DNA from: JAGPCH01 sp039810605
GTDB lineage: Bacteria; Bacteroidota; Ignavibacteria; Tepidaquicellales; Tepidaquicellaceae
Direction of reading: 5' to 3'
NCBI GenBank assembly: GCA_039810605.1
Contig: JBDHXH010000003.1
Span: 20,635-84,634 of the forward strand
DNA length: 64,000 nucleotides
A program made the position numbers and the translations under genes. Numbering within the stretch: position 1 is the first letter of the stretch; each line of letters opens with the position of its first letter. The notes beneath the pieces were generated by a model that worked only from the letters and a program-made list of their open reading frames with translations, did no database searches and was not told where the DNA came from. Positions 50,734 through 58,600 of this stretch are shown here, one piece after another.

Positions 50734-51654
50734 TTATGCTTTCCTTGTCATGCCATATATTAAAAGTCTGGCAAGTGTATTGACAATAAATGTAACTCCA
50801 AAAAGTATAAAACCAATTTCAATGAGTGAACTGATATGAAGATTCCCGGAGGCTTCTGCAAATTCATTTGCAATAACCGAAGCCATTGAATAAGCGGGTT
50901 CAAAGAGCGATGCCTTGATTTGTGCTTTGTTCCCGATAACCATTGTCACTGCCATTGTTTCACCCAGAGCTCTGCCTAAACCCAGAACAGCTCCGCCGAG
51001 AATGCCGCTTCTTGCATTAAGCAAAGCCATCTTAATAGCTTCCCATCTCGTAGCGCCGAGAGCATAAGCAGCTTCTCTTTGCGAAACCGGAATTGCCTTT
51101 AACACGTCACGAGTAATCGCGGAAATTATTGGAGTTATCATTATAGAAAGTATAATCGAAGCTGTAAGCAGACCTGTGCCGTACATTGCTCCGTTAAAGA
51201 ACGGGAGAAATCCAAAAACCGATTCGAGTAATGGCTGTACACTGCTTCTCATATAAGGAGCAAGAACATAAATTCCCCAGAATCCGTAAATGATGCTCGG
51301 TATTGCTGCAAGTATCTCAATCAGAAAACTGACAGGCGACCTCACTGATTTGTGAACTATCTCTGAAAGAAAAACTGCGACTCCGATGCTGACAGGAAGA
51401 GAAATAACCAATGCAAGGAATGACGAGACAATGGTCCCATAAATAAACGGCAGCGCTCCGAATTCCTCCTTAACGGGATCCCATTCCGATGAGAATATGA
51501 ATCCAAATCCGAATCTGCTGCGGCTCTCTTCAGAATCGGTAAACATAATATAAGCAATGTAGAAAACAAGACAGACGACAAGCAAAGCAAAAATCATTGT
51601 GAGATTTTCAAATAGTATGTCGCCGATTTTTTTTCTGCTCTTAATAATCTTCAT
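50734..51654 (-). CDS. pstC: Phosphate ABC transporter permease PstC
   Basis: The 306-residue permease has the motif SQREAAYALGATRWEAIKMA and GRALGETMAVTMVIGNKAQI, both PstC hallmarks, and six helices. An extra loop near 35-60 (EESRSRFGFGFIFSSEWDP) is the usual PstC periplasmic insert. It begins 32 bp after the pstS stop, so the order pstS-pstC-pstA-pstB is one operon. PhoU and a PhoR/PhoB pair are not in the window. Confidence 0.94.
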   Translation of the reverse strand: MKIIKSRKKIGDILFENLTMIFALLVVCLVFYIAYIMFTDSEESRSRFGFGFIFSSEWDPVKEEFGALPFIYGTIVSSFLALVISLPVSIGVAVFLSEIVHKSVRSPVSFLIEILAAIPSIIYGFWGIYVLAPYMRSSVQPLLESVFGFLPFFNGAMYGTGLLTASIILSIMITPIISAITRDVLKAIPVSQREAAYALGATRWEAIKMALLNARSGILGGAVLGLGRALGETMAVTMVIGNKAQIKASLFEPAYSMASVIANEFAEASGNLHISSLIEIGFILFGVTFIVNTLARLLIYGMTRKA

Positions 51655-51686
51655 ATCGCGGGGATAATAGAATCAATTTCTCTTTG

Positions 51687-52745
51687 CTAAAAGCTGATTA
51701 GATTTACTTTCTCCAAAGCCTTTTCTCTGACTCCGGAAGGAAGCGGAGCATAGCCAAGATCCTTCGCATATTTTCCTCCTTCATTCAATGCCCATTGCAA
51801 AAATCCCTTGATAATCTTTCCTCTGAAGGAATCTCTTTGATTTTCATAAATTAGTATGTAAGTATAACTTGAAATCGGATATGAGTCTTTGCCTTTCGCA
51901 TTCGTAATTGACTGACGGAGATCCGGAGGCATTTCACCGGAAGATTGTTCCGCAGCCATTGTAAGTGATTCGAGACTCGGAGAAATAAATTCGCCTTCGG
52001 AATTTTTTACGCTTGCATACTTTAGATTATTCTGAATCGCATAAATAAATTCAACATAGCCTATGGAATATTCAAGCTGCTCTACAAGTCCCGTTACGCC
52101 TTCGTTTCCTTTACCTCCCTGACCAACGGGAAATTTTACATCTTTGGCAGAACCTACTCTCGATTTCCATTCAGCATTTACCTTTCCAAGAAAATCTGTA
52201 AATACAAATGTTGTTCCACTGCCATCAGTTCTGTATGTAACAATTATGTCTTTATCGGGAAGATTCATTTCCGCATTCTCTCTTTGAATGGCAGGATCAT
52301 TCCACTTCGTGATGTTGCCCAGATAAATACCGGAGATTGCTTCAGGTGTAAGATTGATGCTCTTATCAATGCCGGGGATGTTGTATGTAATAACTACAGA
52401 GCCAATCACTGTCGGAATGTGAATTATTTTATTGCCGTTCTTCGAATCTGCTTTCTGAATTTCTTCATTGCTCATCGGACTATCGGATGCTCCGAAGTCA
52501 ACTGTGCCTTCGGTAATCTGCCTGATGCCGCCGCCGCTTCCGATTGACTGATAATTTATTTTCGCATCTTTGTTAATCTTTGCATATTCATAAAACCACT
52601 TTGAATAAACCGGATAAGGAAATGTAGCTCCGGCACCGTTGATCTGTCCTCCCGGTTTTCTTACACTCAAACTTCGCTTCCCGCCACAGGAAGATGAACA
52701 CATTAAGAATGCTGCAAGCATGACAATAGCAGCTCTTCCTTTCAT
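51687..52745 (-). CDS. pstS: Phosphate-binding lipoprotein PstS
   Basis: The 352-residue protein has a lipoprotein signal (MKGRAAIVMLAAFLMCSSSC, Cys20) and PstS motifs: NGAGATFPYPVYSKW, GSGGGIRQI, DFGASDSPM and TDGSGTTFVFTDFL, which hold the phosphate oxygens. It would be lipid-anchored in the periplasm and deliver phosphate to PstCA. A direct repeat resembling a Pho box and a TATAAT element lie upstream (52769-52803), suggesting induction under phosphate limitation. Confidence 0.95.
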   Translation of the reverse strand: MKGRAAIVMLAAFLMCSSSCGGKRSLSVRKPGGQINGAGATFPYPVYSKWFYEYAKINKDAKINYQSIGSGGGIRQITEGTVDFGASDSPMSNEEIQKADSKNGNKIIHIPTVIGSVVITYNIPGIDKSINLTPEAISGIYLGNITKWNDPAIQRENAEMNLPDKDIIVTYRTDGSGTTFVFTDFLGKVNAEWKSRVGSAKDVKFPVGQGGKGNEGVTGLVEQLEYSIGYVEFIYAIQNNLKYASVKNSEGEFISPSLESLTMAAEQSSGEMPPDLRQSITNAKGKDSYPISSYTYILIYENQRDSFRGKIIKGFLQWALNEGGKYAKDLGYAPLPSGVREKALEKVNLISF

Positions 52746-52768
52746 AAATGTTTTTTGCGAAAATAGTT

Positions 52769-52803
52769 ATTATATACTTTTGCTCGTGTTAAGAAATTGT
52801 TAA
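52769..52803 (-). promoter_or_regulatory. Pho-box-like direct repeat and -10 element upstream of pstS
   Basis: On the minus strand TTAACA-atttc-TTAACA (52787-52803) is an exact direct repeat with 11-bp period, matching the form of Bacillus PhoP boxes and close to E. coli Pho boxes. TATAAT (52769-52774) lies 12 bp nearer the gene, 24-30 bp from the pstS ATG. The layout, with the repeat in the -35 position, is what an activator-dependent promoter should look like. That a PhoB/PhoP homologue binds is inferred. Confidence 0.6.
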
Positions 52804-52834
52804 TAGAAGCGTGTGTTGGTTGGTATATGTAGTG

Positions 52835-53581
52835 TTACCGGTGCCTGTTGCGAGTATTGCCGATTACATGCATCTGACGTTTCCCGTTCATTACACTAAC
52901 GGAAGAGCCTTCTGCAAGAAAGACGGACGCAGGCTTTGTACTTTTCAAAAATGAAAACGCTTCCCCGTACACAGATTCAAAGTCAACTTCAACGGTGAAG
53001 TCCCTGACATCGTAAATTTCCCATCGGGGATGAACAACTTCATATTCAATTGTTGCTTCATCTTTTCCTCCGGAATATCCCCAGTAATGCTCCGCAATAA
53101 ATTCCTCTTCACTTCCAATTCGCATTTCCCTTGCTTCCGGATTTGCTGCTGCTGAAATACTATTCCATGTGTTTTTCTTCCAATGATAACTTACACTTAT
53201 TTCTCCGTTGTCAATCTTCCATTGATGCTTCATCTGCAACGATTCATAGTTTTCATTGTATAAATAATTTGCTGCCAGCATAATCAAAGTCCTGGGCACA
53301 ATTTCTTTTATGAATACTACTCCCCTTCTTACTTCATCGCTGACAATCTTCTTCACATAAAATCTCAAATTTACTTCTTCAAAATCCCTATGAAACGGAA
53401 TTGGAAAACCCTTAATCTTCGTCTTAAGAAACATGAATCCCACCAGACTTACAAAACATCTTTCATTAAAATAATCGAGCTCGGTGCCATAAGGTATATA
53501 CTGATGCAACAAATCAGCTTCTACATCATAGTTCACCATAAGAAGTTTTCGCCATTGCGCCGTGAGAAAAGTTTTGTTCAA
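52835..53581 (-). CDS. DUF2071 (YqjF-like) protein
   Basis: I choose the TTG start at 53581, so that the protein begins MNKTFLTAQWRKLLMVNYDV as in family members; the frame stays open to 53623, but that part is inside a hairpin at 53609-53644. The 248-residue product has LLHQYIPYGTELDYF, CFVSLVGFMFLKTKIKG and EVNLRFYVKK, the DUF2071 pattern. The family has an acetoacetate-decarboxylase-like fold; its function is unknown. It is cytoplasmic and lies between the pst operon and the choice-of-anchor-B genes. Confidence 0.82.
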   Translation of the reverse strand: MNKTFLTAQWRKLLMVNYDVEADLLHQYIPYGTELDYFNERCFVSLVGFMFLKTKIKGFPIPFHRDFEEVNLRFYVKKIVSDEVRRGVVFIKEIVPRTLIMLAANYLYNENYESLQMKHQWKIDNGEISVSYHWKKNTWNSISAAANPEAREMRIGSEEEFIAEHYWGYSGGKDEATIEYEVVHPRWEIYDVRDFTVEVDFESVYGEAFSFLKSTKPASVFLAEGSSVSVMNGKRQMHVIGNTRNRHR

Positions 53582-53608
53582 TGTATAATCCTGAAGTAAT
53601 ATAAAAAA

Positions 53609-53644
53609 CGTCAGAAGCCACAATTCGATATCTGACTTCTGACG
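53609..53644 (-). terminator. Terminator-like hairpin after choice-of-anchor-B gene
   Basis: Arms CGTCAGAAG (53609-53617) and CTTCTGACG (53636-53644) with an 18-nt loop lie 24 bp past the stop of the gene ending at 53668. Read leftward, the stem is followed by TTTTTTAT, a U-tract. This supports transcription stop and a later start for the DUF2071 gene. Confidence 0.75.
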
Positions 53645-53667
53645 CTTCGTTAAATGAAAAAGAAAAA

Positions 53668-55044
53668 TTATTTCAACAAAATCATCCGCCTGGTCTCTTT
53701 AAAACTTCCGGCTTCAAGTGAATAGAAATAAACGCCGCTTGATAGTCCGTAAGCATCGGCATCAAACTTCATTTCGTAATCTCCGGCTTCTTTCACTCCG
53801 TTATATAATTCAGCTATCTGCATTCCAGCAATATTGGATACTACGACTTTCACTTTTGATCTTTCCGGCAAAGAATACTTTATTGAGGTTGTCGGATTAA
53901 ATGGATTAGGATAATTTTGTGAAAGTGTAAAATTCTTCGGAACAGAAGCAACATTGTTGCTGCCGCTTGATGTCATTGGAAATGTTGTCTTCACAACGTA
54001 AAGTCCCGTCTGCCTGTCGGATGCCGCAATTTTCCCTGATGGAAATTTATAAACACCCCAGCAGCCATTGTAACTCTGCCCGTTGTTCGTTGGGTATGTG
54101 TCATACCATGCAACTTCTGTCGGGACATCGGGATTGGAAATGTTGACAACTCTGATTCCTGCAGAGTAATGAGCAATCACTGCGAAGTTATCGTAGGTTT
54201 CTATGTTATGAATTATTGAGGTTGTAATGCCGGTTGGCTGCCAGTTCGTAATATAACTGATATTGTTCTTATCTTCTATGTTCCACACTTTCAGCAGAAA
54301 CGGAGCCGTTCCGATTTCGTCTGTAACAAACAATCTCTTCTTGTTCTTTGTCAGTGCTGTATTATGCGGACCGGATCCCGGAAGATTGACGAAAGTTGTA
54401 ACCGTAGAAAGTGTACTCTTGTTCGTTGCATTAATTATGGATACGCGCTCGTCTTCTATATTCGCAGCATAAATAGTATCATCCACGACTCTGCAGTCAT
54501 GAACATAATATGTTGACCACTGACCCATCTTAACCGGATTTTCCGGATCAGAAACATCAAGGACAGTTACTCCTCCATTAGGTGTCGCATTGCCTCCGTT
54601 GAGATACAGATAATGACCTGACTGCGAAATTGAATGCGTCTTTGTGTATCCGGTATAACCCCAAACCTTAACAAGGTGAACCGAATCAGGAAGATACTGA
54701 AGGTCAACGATCTGCAGTTTACTGTTCGTTGCTTCAGAAACAATATATGCATAATGTGAATACGTCTTGAATTCTCTCCATGCAGAACTAAGTCCGGTAA
54801 CAAATCCTACTTCATGAATATTTGCAGAGTCTGTAATGTCTATGAATGCGGTGCCCAGCGGGCATCCCAGAATTGCATACTCTCTGTTGTCCGGAGCTAC
54901 ATAGCCCCATATAGCTGAATACAATGTTGAATTAAAATGCTGGTTAAGATTCCTAAGAAGATACATGTTTTGATTCGGAAGTTGAGAATACGAAACTGAA
55001 GTAAATATAAATAGTAGCGCCGCAATTACAGAAATTTTTTTCAT
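53668..55044 (-). CDS. Choice-of-anchor-B secreted protein with T9SS tail (copy 1)
   Basis: The 458-residue protein has a signal peptide (about 1-20) and a domain of LVIVD-type repeats forming a propeller: AIWGYVAPDNREYAILGCPL, GTAFIDITDSANI, HYAYIVSEATNSKLQIVDL, VTVLDVSDPENPVKMGQW, IRVVNISNPDVPTEVAWYDT. This is the choice-of-anchor-B family of extracellular proteins. The T9SS sorting domain (about 370-458) has SQNYPNPFNPTTSIKY and ends RRMILLK. Function is unknown. It is followed by the hairpin at 53609-53644 and preceded by a close paralogue 21 bp upstream. Confidence 0.9.
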   Translation of the reverse strand: MKKISVIAALLFIFTSVSYSQLPNQNMYLLRNLNQHFNSTLYSAIWGYVAPDNREYAILGCPLGTAFIDITDSANIHEVGFVTGLSSAWREFKTYSHYAYIVSEATNSKLQIVDLQYLPDSVHLVKVWGYTGYTKTHSISQSGHYLYLNGGNATPNGGVTVLDVSDPENPVKMGQWSTYYVHDCRVVDDTIYAANIEDERVSIINATNKSTLSTVTTFVNLPGSGPHNTALTKNKKRLFVTDEIGTAPFLLKVWNIEDKNNISYITNWQPTGITTSIIHNIETYDNFAVIAHYSAGIRVVNISNPDVPTEVAWYDTYPTNNGQSYNGCWGVYKFPSGKIAASDRQTGLYVVKTTFPMTSSGSNNVASVPKNFTLSQNYPNPFNPTTSIKYSLPERSKVKVVVSNIAGMQIAELYNGVKEAGDYEMKFDADAYGLSSGVYFYSLEAGSFKETRRMILLK

Positions 55045-55065
55045 TTAATTTTGATTGGGGTAAAG

Positions 55066-56442
55066 TTATTTGGTTAATATCATTTTCTTTGTTTCCGTGA
55101 ATTCACGTGAATTGTTAACATTCAGTTTGTAAAAATATGTGCCGCTGCTCAATCCAAATTTCGACGCGTCAAATGCAATCTTGTAATTGCCTGCATCGCG
55201 TCTGTCATTGATTACATCAGAAATGTGCCTGCCGTTGACGTCATATACGCTTAATGTAACGTGAGAGTTTTCCTTTATTGTAAATGGAATCGTGGTTACT
55301 GGATTAAACGGATTGGGATAATTCTGATTAAGCGAGTAATCATTGGGCTCATACGAATTCTCTGCAACACCCGTCATCGGGAATGTTGTCTTGATTACTA
55401 TCAGTCCGTTGCTGATATCGGAACCTATAATCTTTCCCGAAGGAAATTTGTAAACTCCCCAGCAGCCGGAGAAACTTGTACTATTGCTGTTTGGATACGT
55501 GTCATACCATGCAACTTCCAACGGGCTTTCGGGATTGGAAATATCAACAACTCTAATACCGGCTGTATAATGCGCAATGACTGCATAGTTTCCGTATATC
55601 TCAACGTTGTGAACAATGGAAGTTGTAATACCTGTCGGCGCCCACTGTGTAACAAGAGTTATATTTGAAAGGTCTTGTTTATTCCAGACAAAAAGTTTGC
55701 CAACCGGATTTTCAATTTCATTTGTTGTGAGAATGTATTTCCTGTCGGTAGTTATGGCGCAGTTATGCGTAGAGATGGTTGCCTGTGGAAATGCCTGCCA
55801 TGACCTCACAAACTGAAGACTGCTCTTGTTCGAAGCATTTATGATTGACATCTTACCAACATAAATATTTGCAGCCCAGATAGTGTCATCTAATACTCTG
55901 CAATCGTGAACATATTCATCTGCCCACTGACCCATCTTAACAGGATTTTCGGGGTCCGATACATCAATGACAGCAACACCACCAACTGAAGTAGCCGCGT
56001 TGCCTCCGTTAAGATACAGATAATGTCCTGCCTGTGAAATCGAATGCGTCTTTGTATATCCTGAATATCCCCAGGTCTTTACAAGGTGAACTGAATCGGG
56101 AAGATACTGCAAATCAATTATCTGGAGTTTGCTGTTTGATGCTTCAGAAACTACATAAGCATAATGACTGTATGTCTTCATCTCGCGCCAGCCACTGTTA
56201 AGACCCTTCACCGAATCAACTTCTCTGATATTTGCAGAATCGGTAATATCCACAAATGAAGTCCCCACTTGCGTTCCGAGAATTGCGTATTCTCTTCCGT
56301 TTGGAGCGGTATAGCCCCAGCAGGCAGAATAACTTGAATAAGTATCAATCCGTTTCAATAAATATGTATTTTGATCGGGAAGCTGCGAATAAGAAATGCG
56401 TGCGAATAGAGATAACAAAATAAAGAAAATGAACTTTTTCAT
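55066..56442 (-). CDS. Choice-of-anchor-B secreted protein with T9SS tail (copy 2)
   Basis: The 458-residue product matches copy 1 through nearly its whole length (ACWGYTAPNGREYAILGTQV, VDITDSANI, HYAYVVSEASNSKLQIIDL). It differs most in the middle loop and in the sorting domain (LNQNYPNPFNPVTTIPF, ending KKMILTK). The pair arose by tandem duplication and then diverged, the tails more than the propeller. Both are leftward with 21 bp between them. It is probably exported and surface attached. Confidence 0.9.
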   Translation of the reverse strand: MKKFIFFILLSLFARISYSQLPDQNTYLLKRIDTYSSYSACWGYTAPNGREYAILGTQVGTSFVDITDSANIREVDSVKGLNSGWREMKTYSHYAYVVSEASNSKLQIIDLQYLPDSVHLVKTWGYSGYTKTHSISQAGHYLYLNGGNAATSVGGVAVIDVSDPENPVKMGQWADEYVHDCRVLDDTIWAANIYVGKMSIINASNKSSLQFVRSWQAFPQATISTHNCAITTDRKYILTTNEIENPVGKLFVWNKQDLSNITLVTQWAPTGITTSIVHNVEIYGNYAVIAHYTAGIRVVDISNPESPLEVAWYDTYPNSNSTSFSGCWGVYKFPSGKIIGSDISNGLIVIKTTFPMTGVAENSYEPNDYSLNQNYPNPFNPVTTIPFTIKENSHVTLSVYDVNGRHISDVINDRRDAGNYKIAFDASKFGLSSGTYFYKLNVNNSREFTETKKMILTK

Positions 56443-56652
56443 TTTTTAGTATGATGAGGTTTTTTGTAAAAAATAGTTTATAAAAATAGTGAATTTGATT
56501 TTTAAATGCCAATAATTATCCGTTTTCCTGTATACAAAATTTTGCCGCTATCGATGCAGGCGGAGTTGAAGCCGTAATGCCGTCCATACGCTTCAATAAT
56601 TGTTTCCTTACATCAAGAGCCGGCCTTTAAAAATAGTAGAAGCCCTGAAGTG

Positions 56653-57387
56653 ATGTTTAAGGATAAGAGCGAGTTGAATAGTTTCCTTGAAAAAAATTCA
56701 GCGTCTTTCCGTTATATTGAACCGACACAAGAAAATTGGGATAAGGAATTTCCGGGCAATAAATTAAAAATATTTGATGAAGATGCCTCGTTTAAAAATA
56801 ATCTAAAAATAGAAGGCAGGAAAGGAGTATTCACCTCGTTTGAAAAACTTATTGAGAAAGGGAAGATAGATGAGCGACATCTATTGATGGGCTTGATTAA
56901 ACCTACGTTGCAAAATCCCTCGATTGTGGTTAGGAAAAAAAATGTCTTAATATTTATAAAGAGTTTCAAACATGAAAACGGTAGAGTGGATTATAATTCC
57001 ATAGCTTATGAGAAGGGTGATTTACTTGAAATAGTTAGTAACTATAGAAGGGACAAACTTCAGAAATTATATGAAAGAGTTAGCGACGGGGAAGTACTGG
57101 TTTTTTTGGCTTCGTCCTCAGAGAAAACCGGCTTTTCCTCAAGGGGTACTTCCCACGCTCAGCCGGAAGGTCTTACTAACCCTACAAAGTTAAAGCAATC
57201 AATTGAAAATTACAATGAAACATGGAGTAAAACATTTTTTAAGAATGGGAATAACAGTATTGAAACGAATAAAATATCTTACAAGGCTTATGGATTTGAA
57301 ATTACTACGATTAGAAATGGAGCATCAAAAATTTTTGTAAAGGATTACTCTGAATTAGATAACTTTAGAGAAGGAGTATTACTGTGA
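56653..57387 (+). CDS. Unknown protein, possibly a phage-type nuclease domain
   Basis: The start is ATG 56653; GTG 56650 is also possible and the frame is open further upstream to 56573. The product of about 244 residues has no signal peptide or membrane segment. The middle (about 50-125) reads KGVFTSFEKLIEKGKIDERH then LIKPTLQNPSIVVRKKNVLI and FIKSFKHENGRVDYNSIAYE, a pattern like the barnase/EndoU/ColicinE5-D/RelE-like (PBECR) nuclease domains of phage polyvalent proteins. SSRGTSHAQPEGLTNP near the end is unexplained. The region is more AT-rich than its neighbours. The next small gene overlaps by 4 bp. The assignment is tentative. Confidence 0.6.
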   Translation: MFKDKSELNSFLEKNSASFRYIEPTQENWDKEFPGNKLKIFDEDASFKNNLKIEGRKGVFTSFEKLIEKGKIDERHLLMGLIKPTLQNPSIVVRKKNVLIFIKSFKHENGRVDYNSIAYEKGDLLEIVSNYRRDKLQKLYERVSDGEVLVFLASSSEKTGFSSRGTSHAQPEGLTNPTKLKQSIENYNETWSKTFFKNGNNSIETNKISYKAYGFEITTIRNGASKIFVKDYSELDNFREGVLL

Positions 57388-57512
57388 GCACATTTCAGGA
57401 AATTGAAAACAAACTTAAAGGTGTTACAAAAAATAACCTAAATCCAAATGATACATTAAATTTATTTGATAATTTCCTGAACATCGTTTTGGACGGATGC
57501 GACTACAAATAG
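57384..57512 (+). CDS. Small 42-residue protein coupled to the preceding gene
   Basis: A GTG start overlaps the upstream stop (GTGA), an arrangement typical of translationally coupled genes. It is preceded by GAAGGAG (57369-57375), a strong ribosome site. The 42-residue product (MSTFQEIENKLKGVTKNNLN and on to DGCDYK) is polar and probably helical, with no known family. The sequence NLNPNDTLNLFDNF could be a small partner or antitoxin-like helix. The coupling, ribosome site and AT-rich context are seen; function is not. Confidence 0.55.
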   Translation: MSTFQEIENKLKGVTKNNLNPNDTLNLFDNFLNIVLDGCDYK

Positions 57513-57588
57513 CTGCATATCTTTTACAATTATCTTTCAACTAATCTCTCTAAAACGTAATTTTCCGTCCTAATCAAAATCTCAAATC

Positions 57589-58428
57589 ATGCAATGGAAA
57601 GGTCGAGAGCAAAGCGGTAATGTCGAAGACAGGAGATACAGCACCGGCAAGATTGCGGGAGGCTTCGGATGTGGGACTATTGTCATCCTCCTGATTGTGT
57701 ATCTTCTCGGAGGTGATCCACTTCAGTTCATGCAACAAATGCAAACCGAAACAAGTCAACCCCCGGTTACACAAACTAAACAGCAAGATGAATTATCTGA
57801 ATTTGTTTCGGTTGTGCTTAAAGATACGGAAGATATCTGGAGCAAAATCTTCAGAGAACAGTACGGAAGAGAATATGTAAAACCGGTGCTGGTGATGTTT
57901 TCCGGCTCGACCCGCTCCGGCTGCGGGTTTGCAAGTTCCCAGACGGGACCGTTTTACTGCCCTGCAGACAACAAGCTTTATATTGATTTAAGTTTTTTCC
58001 GGGAATTGAGAGACAGGTTCAAAGCTCCTGGAGATTTTGCAATGGCTTATGTGATTGCGCATGAAGTAGGACATCACGTTCAGAATCTTCTCGGCATTCA
58101 TGATCAGGTTCAAAGACAAAGGCAGCGACTTTCGGAATCAGATTATAACAAGTTAAGTGTCAGGGTTGAACTTCAGGCAGATTTCTTTGCCGGAGTTTGG
58201 GCTCACTATGATGACAAAATGAAAAATGTCCTTGACCCCGGTGATATACAGGAGGCTCTGACAGCCGCTAACGCAATCGGTGACGACAGAATTCAAAAAC
58301 AAGCACAAGGCTACGTTGTCCCGGATGCATTCACTCATGGAACTTCCGAACAACGAATGAGATGGTTTAAACTTGGTTATGATACAGGAGATTTGTCGAA
58401 AGGAAACACATTTGAAGGCGGAATTTGA
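57589..58428 (+). CDS. ypfJ: Neutral zinc metallopeptidase (YpfJ family)
   Basis: The 279-residue protein has the family start MQWKGREQSGNVEDRRYSTG, a transmembrane helix (TIVILLIVYLLGG, about 30-44) and a large external domain with HEVGHHVQNLLG, in which the two His and Glu form a zinc site, and RVELQADFFAGVWAHY, which supplies a further acidic ligand. A SGSTRSGCGFASSQTGPFYC segment is typical. It is a membrane-anchored protease-like protein with the domain facing the periplasm; substrates are unknown. Confidence 0.92.
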   Translation: MQWKGREQSGNVEDRRYSTGKIAGGFGCGTIVILLIVYLLGGDPLQFMQQMQTETSQPPVTQTKQQDELSEFVSVVLKDTEDIWSKIFREQYGREYVKPVLVMFSGSTRSGCGFASSQTGPFYCPADNKLYIDLSFFRELRDRFKAPGDFAMAYVIAHEVGHHVQNLLGIHDQVQRQRQRLSESDYNKLSVRVELQADFFAGVWAHYDDKMKNVLDPGDIQEALTAANAIGDDRIQKQAQGYVVPDAFTHGTSEQRMRWFKLGYDTGDLSKGNTFEGGI

Positions 58429-58600
58429 ATCCACAACATACACTTTCTTCATAGCTGCATCCGCAGTTCTAGAGTGATTTTTTGAGTCCTTCTTTCTTTA
58501 ACAATCAGAAACTCTGCTTTCTCTGCTTTGTCTGCACTTCCTCCCAATTACATTGAAATTCTTTGGCTATTTCCATAACTTACCAACTTATTTAAATTTT

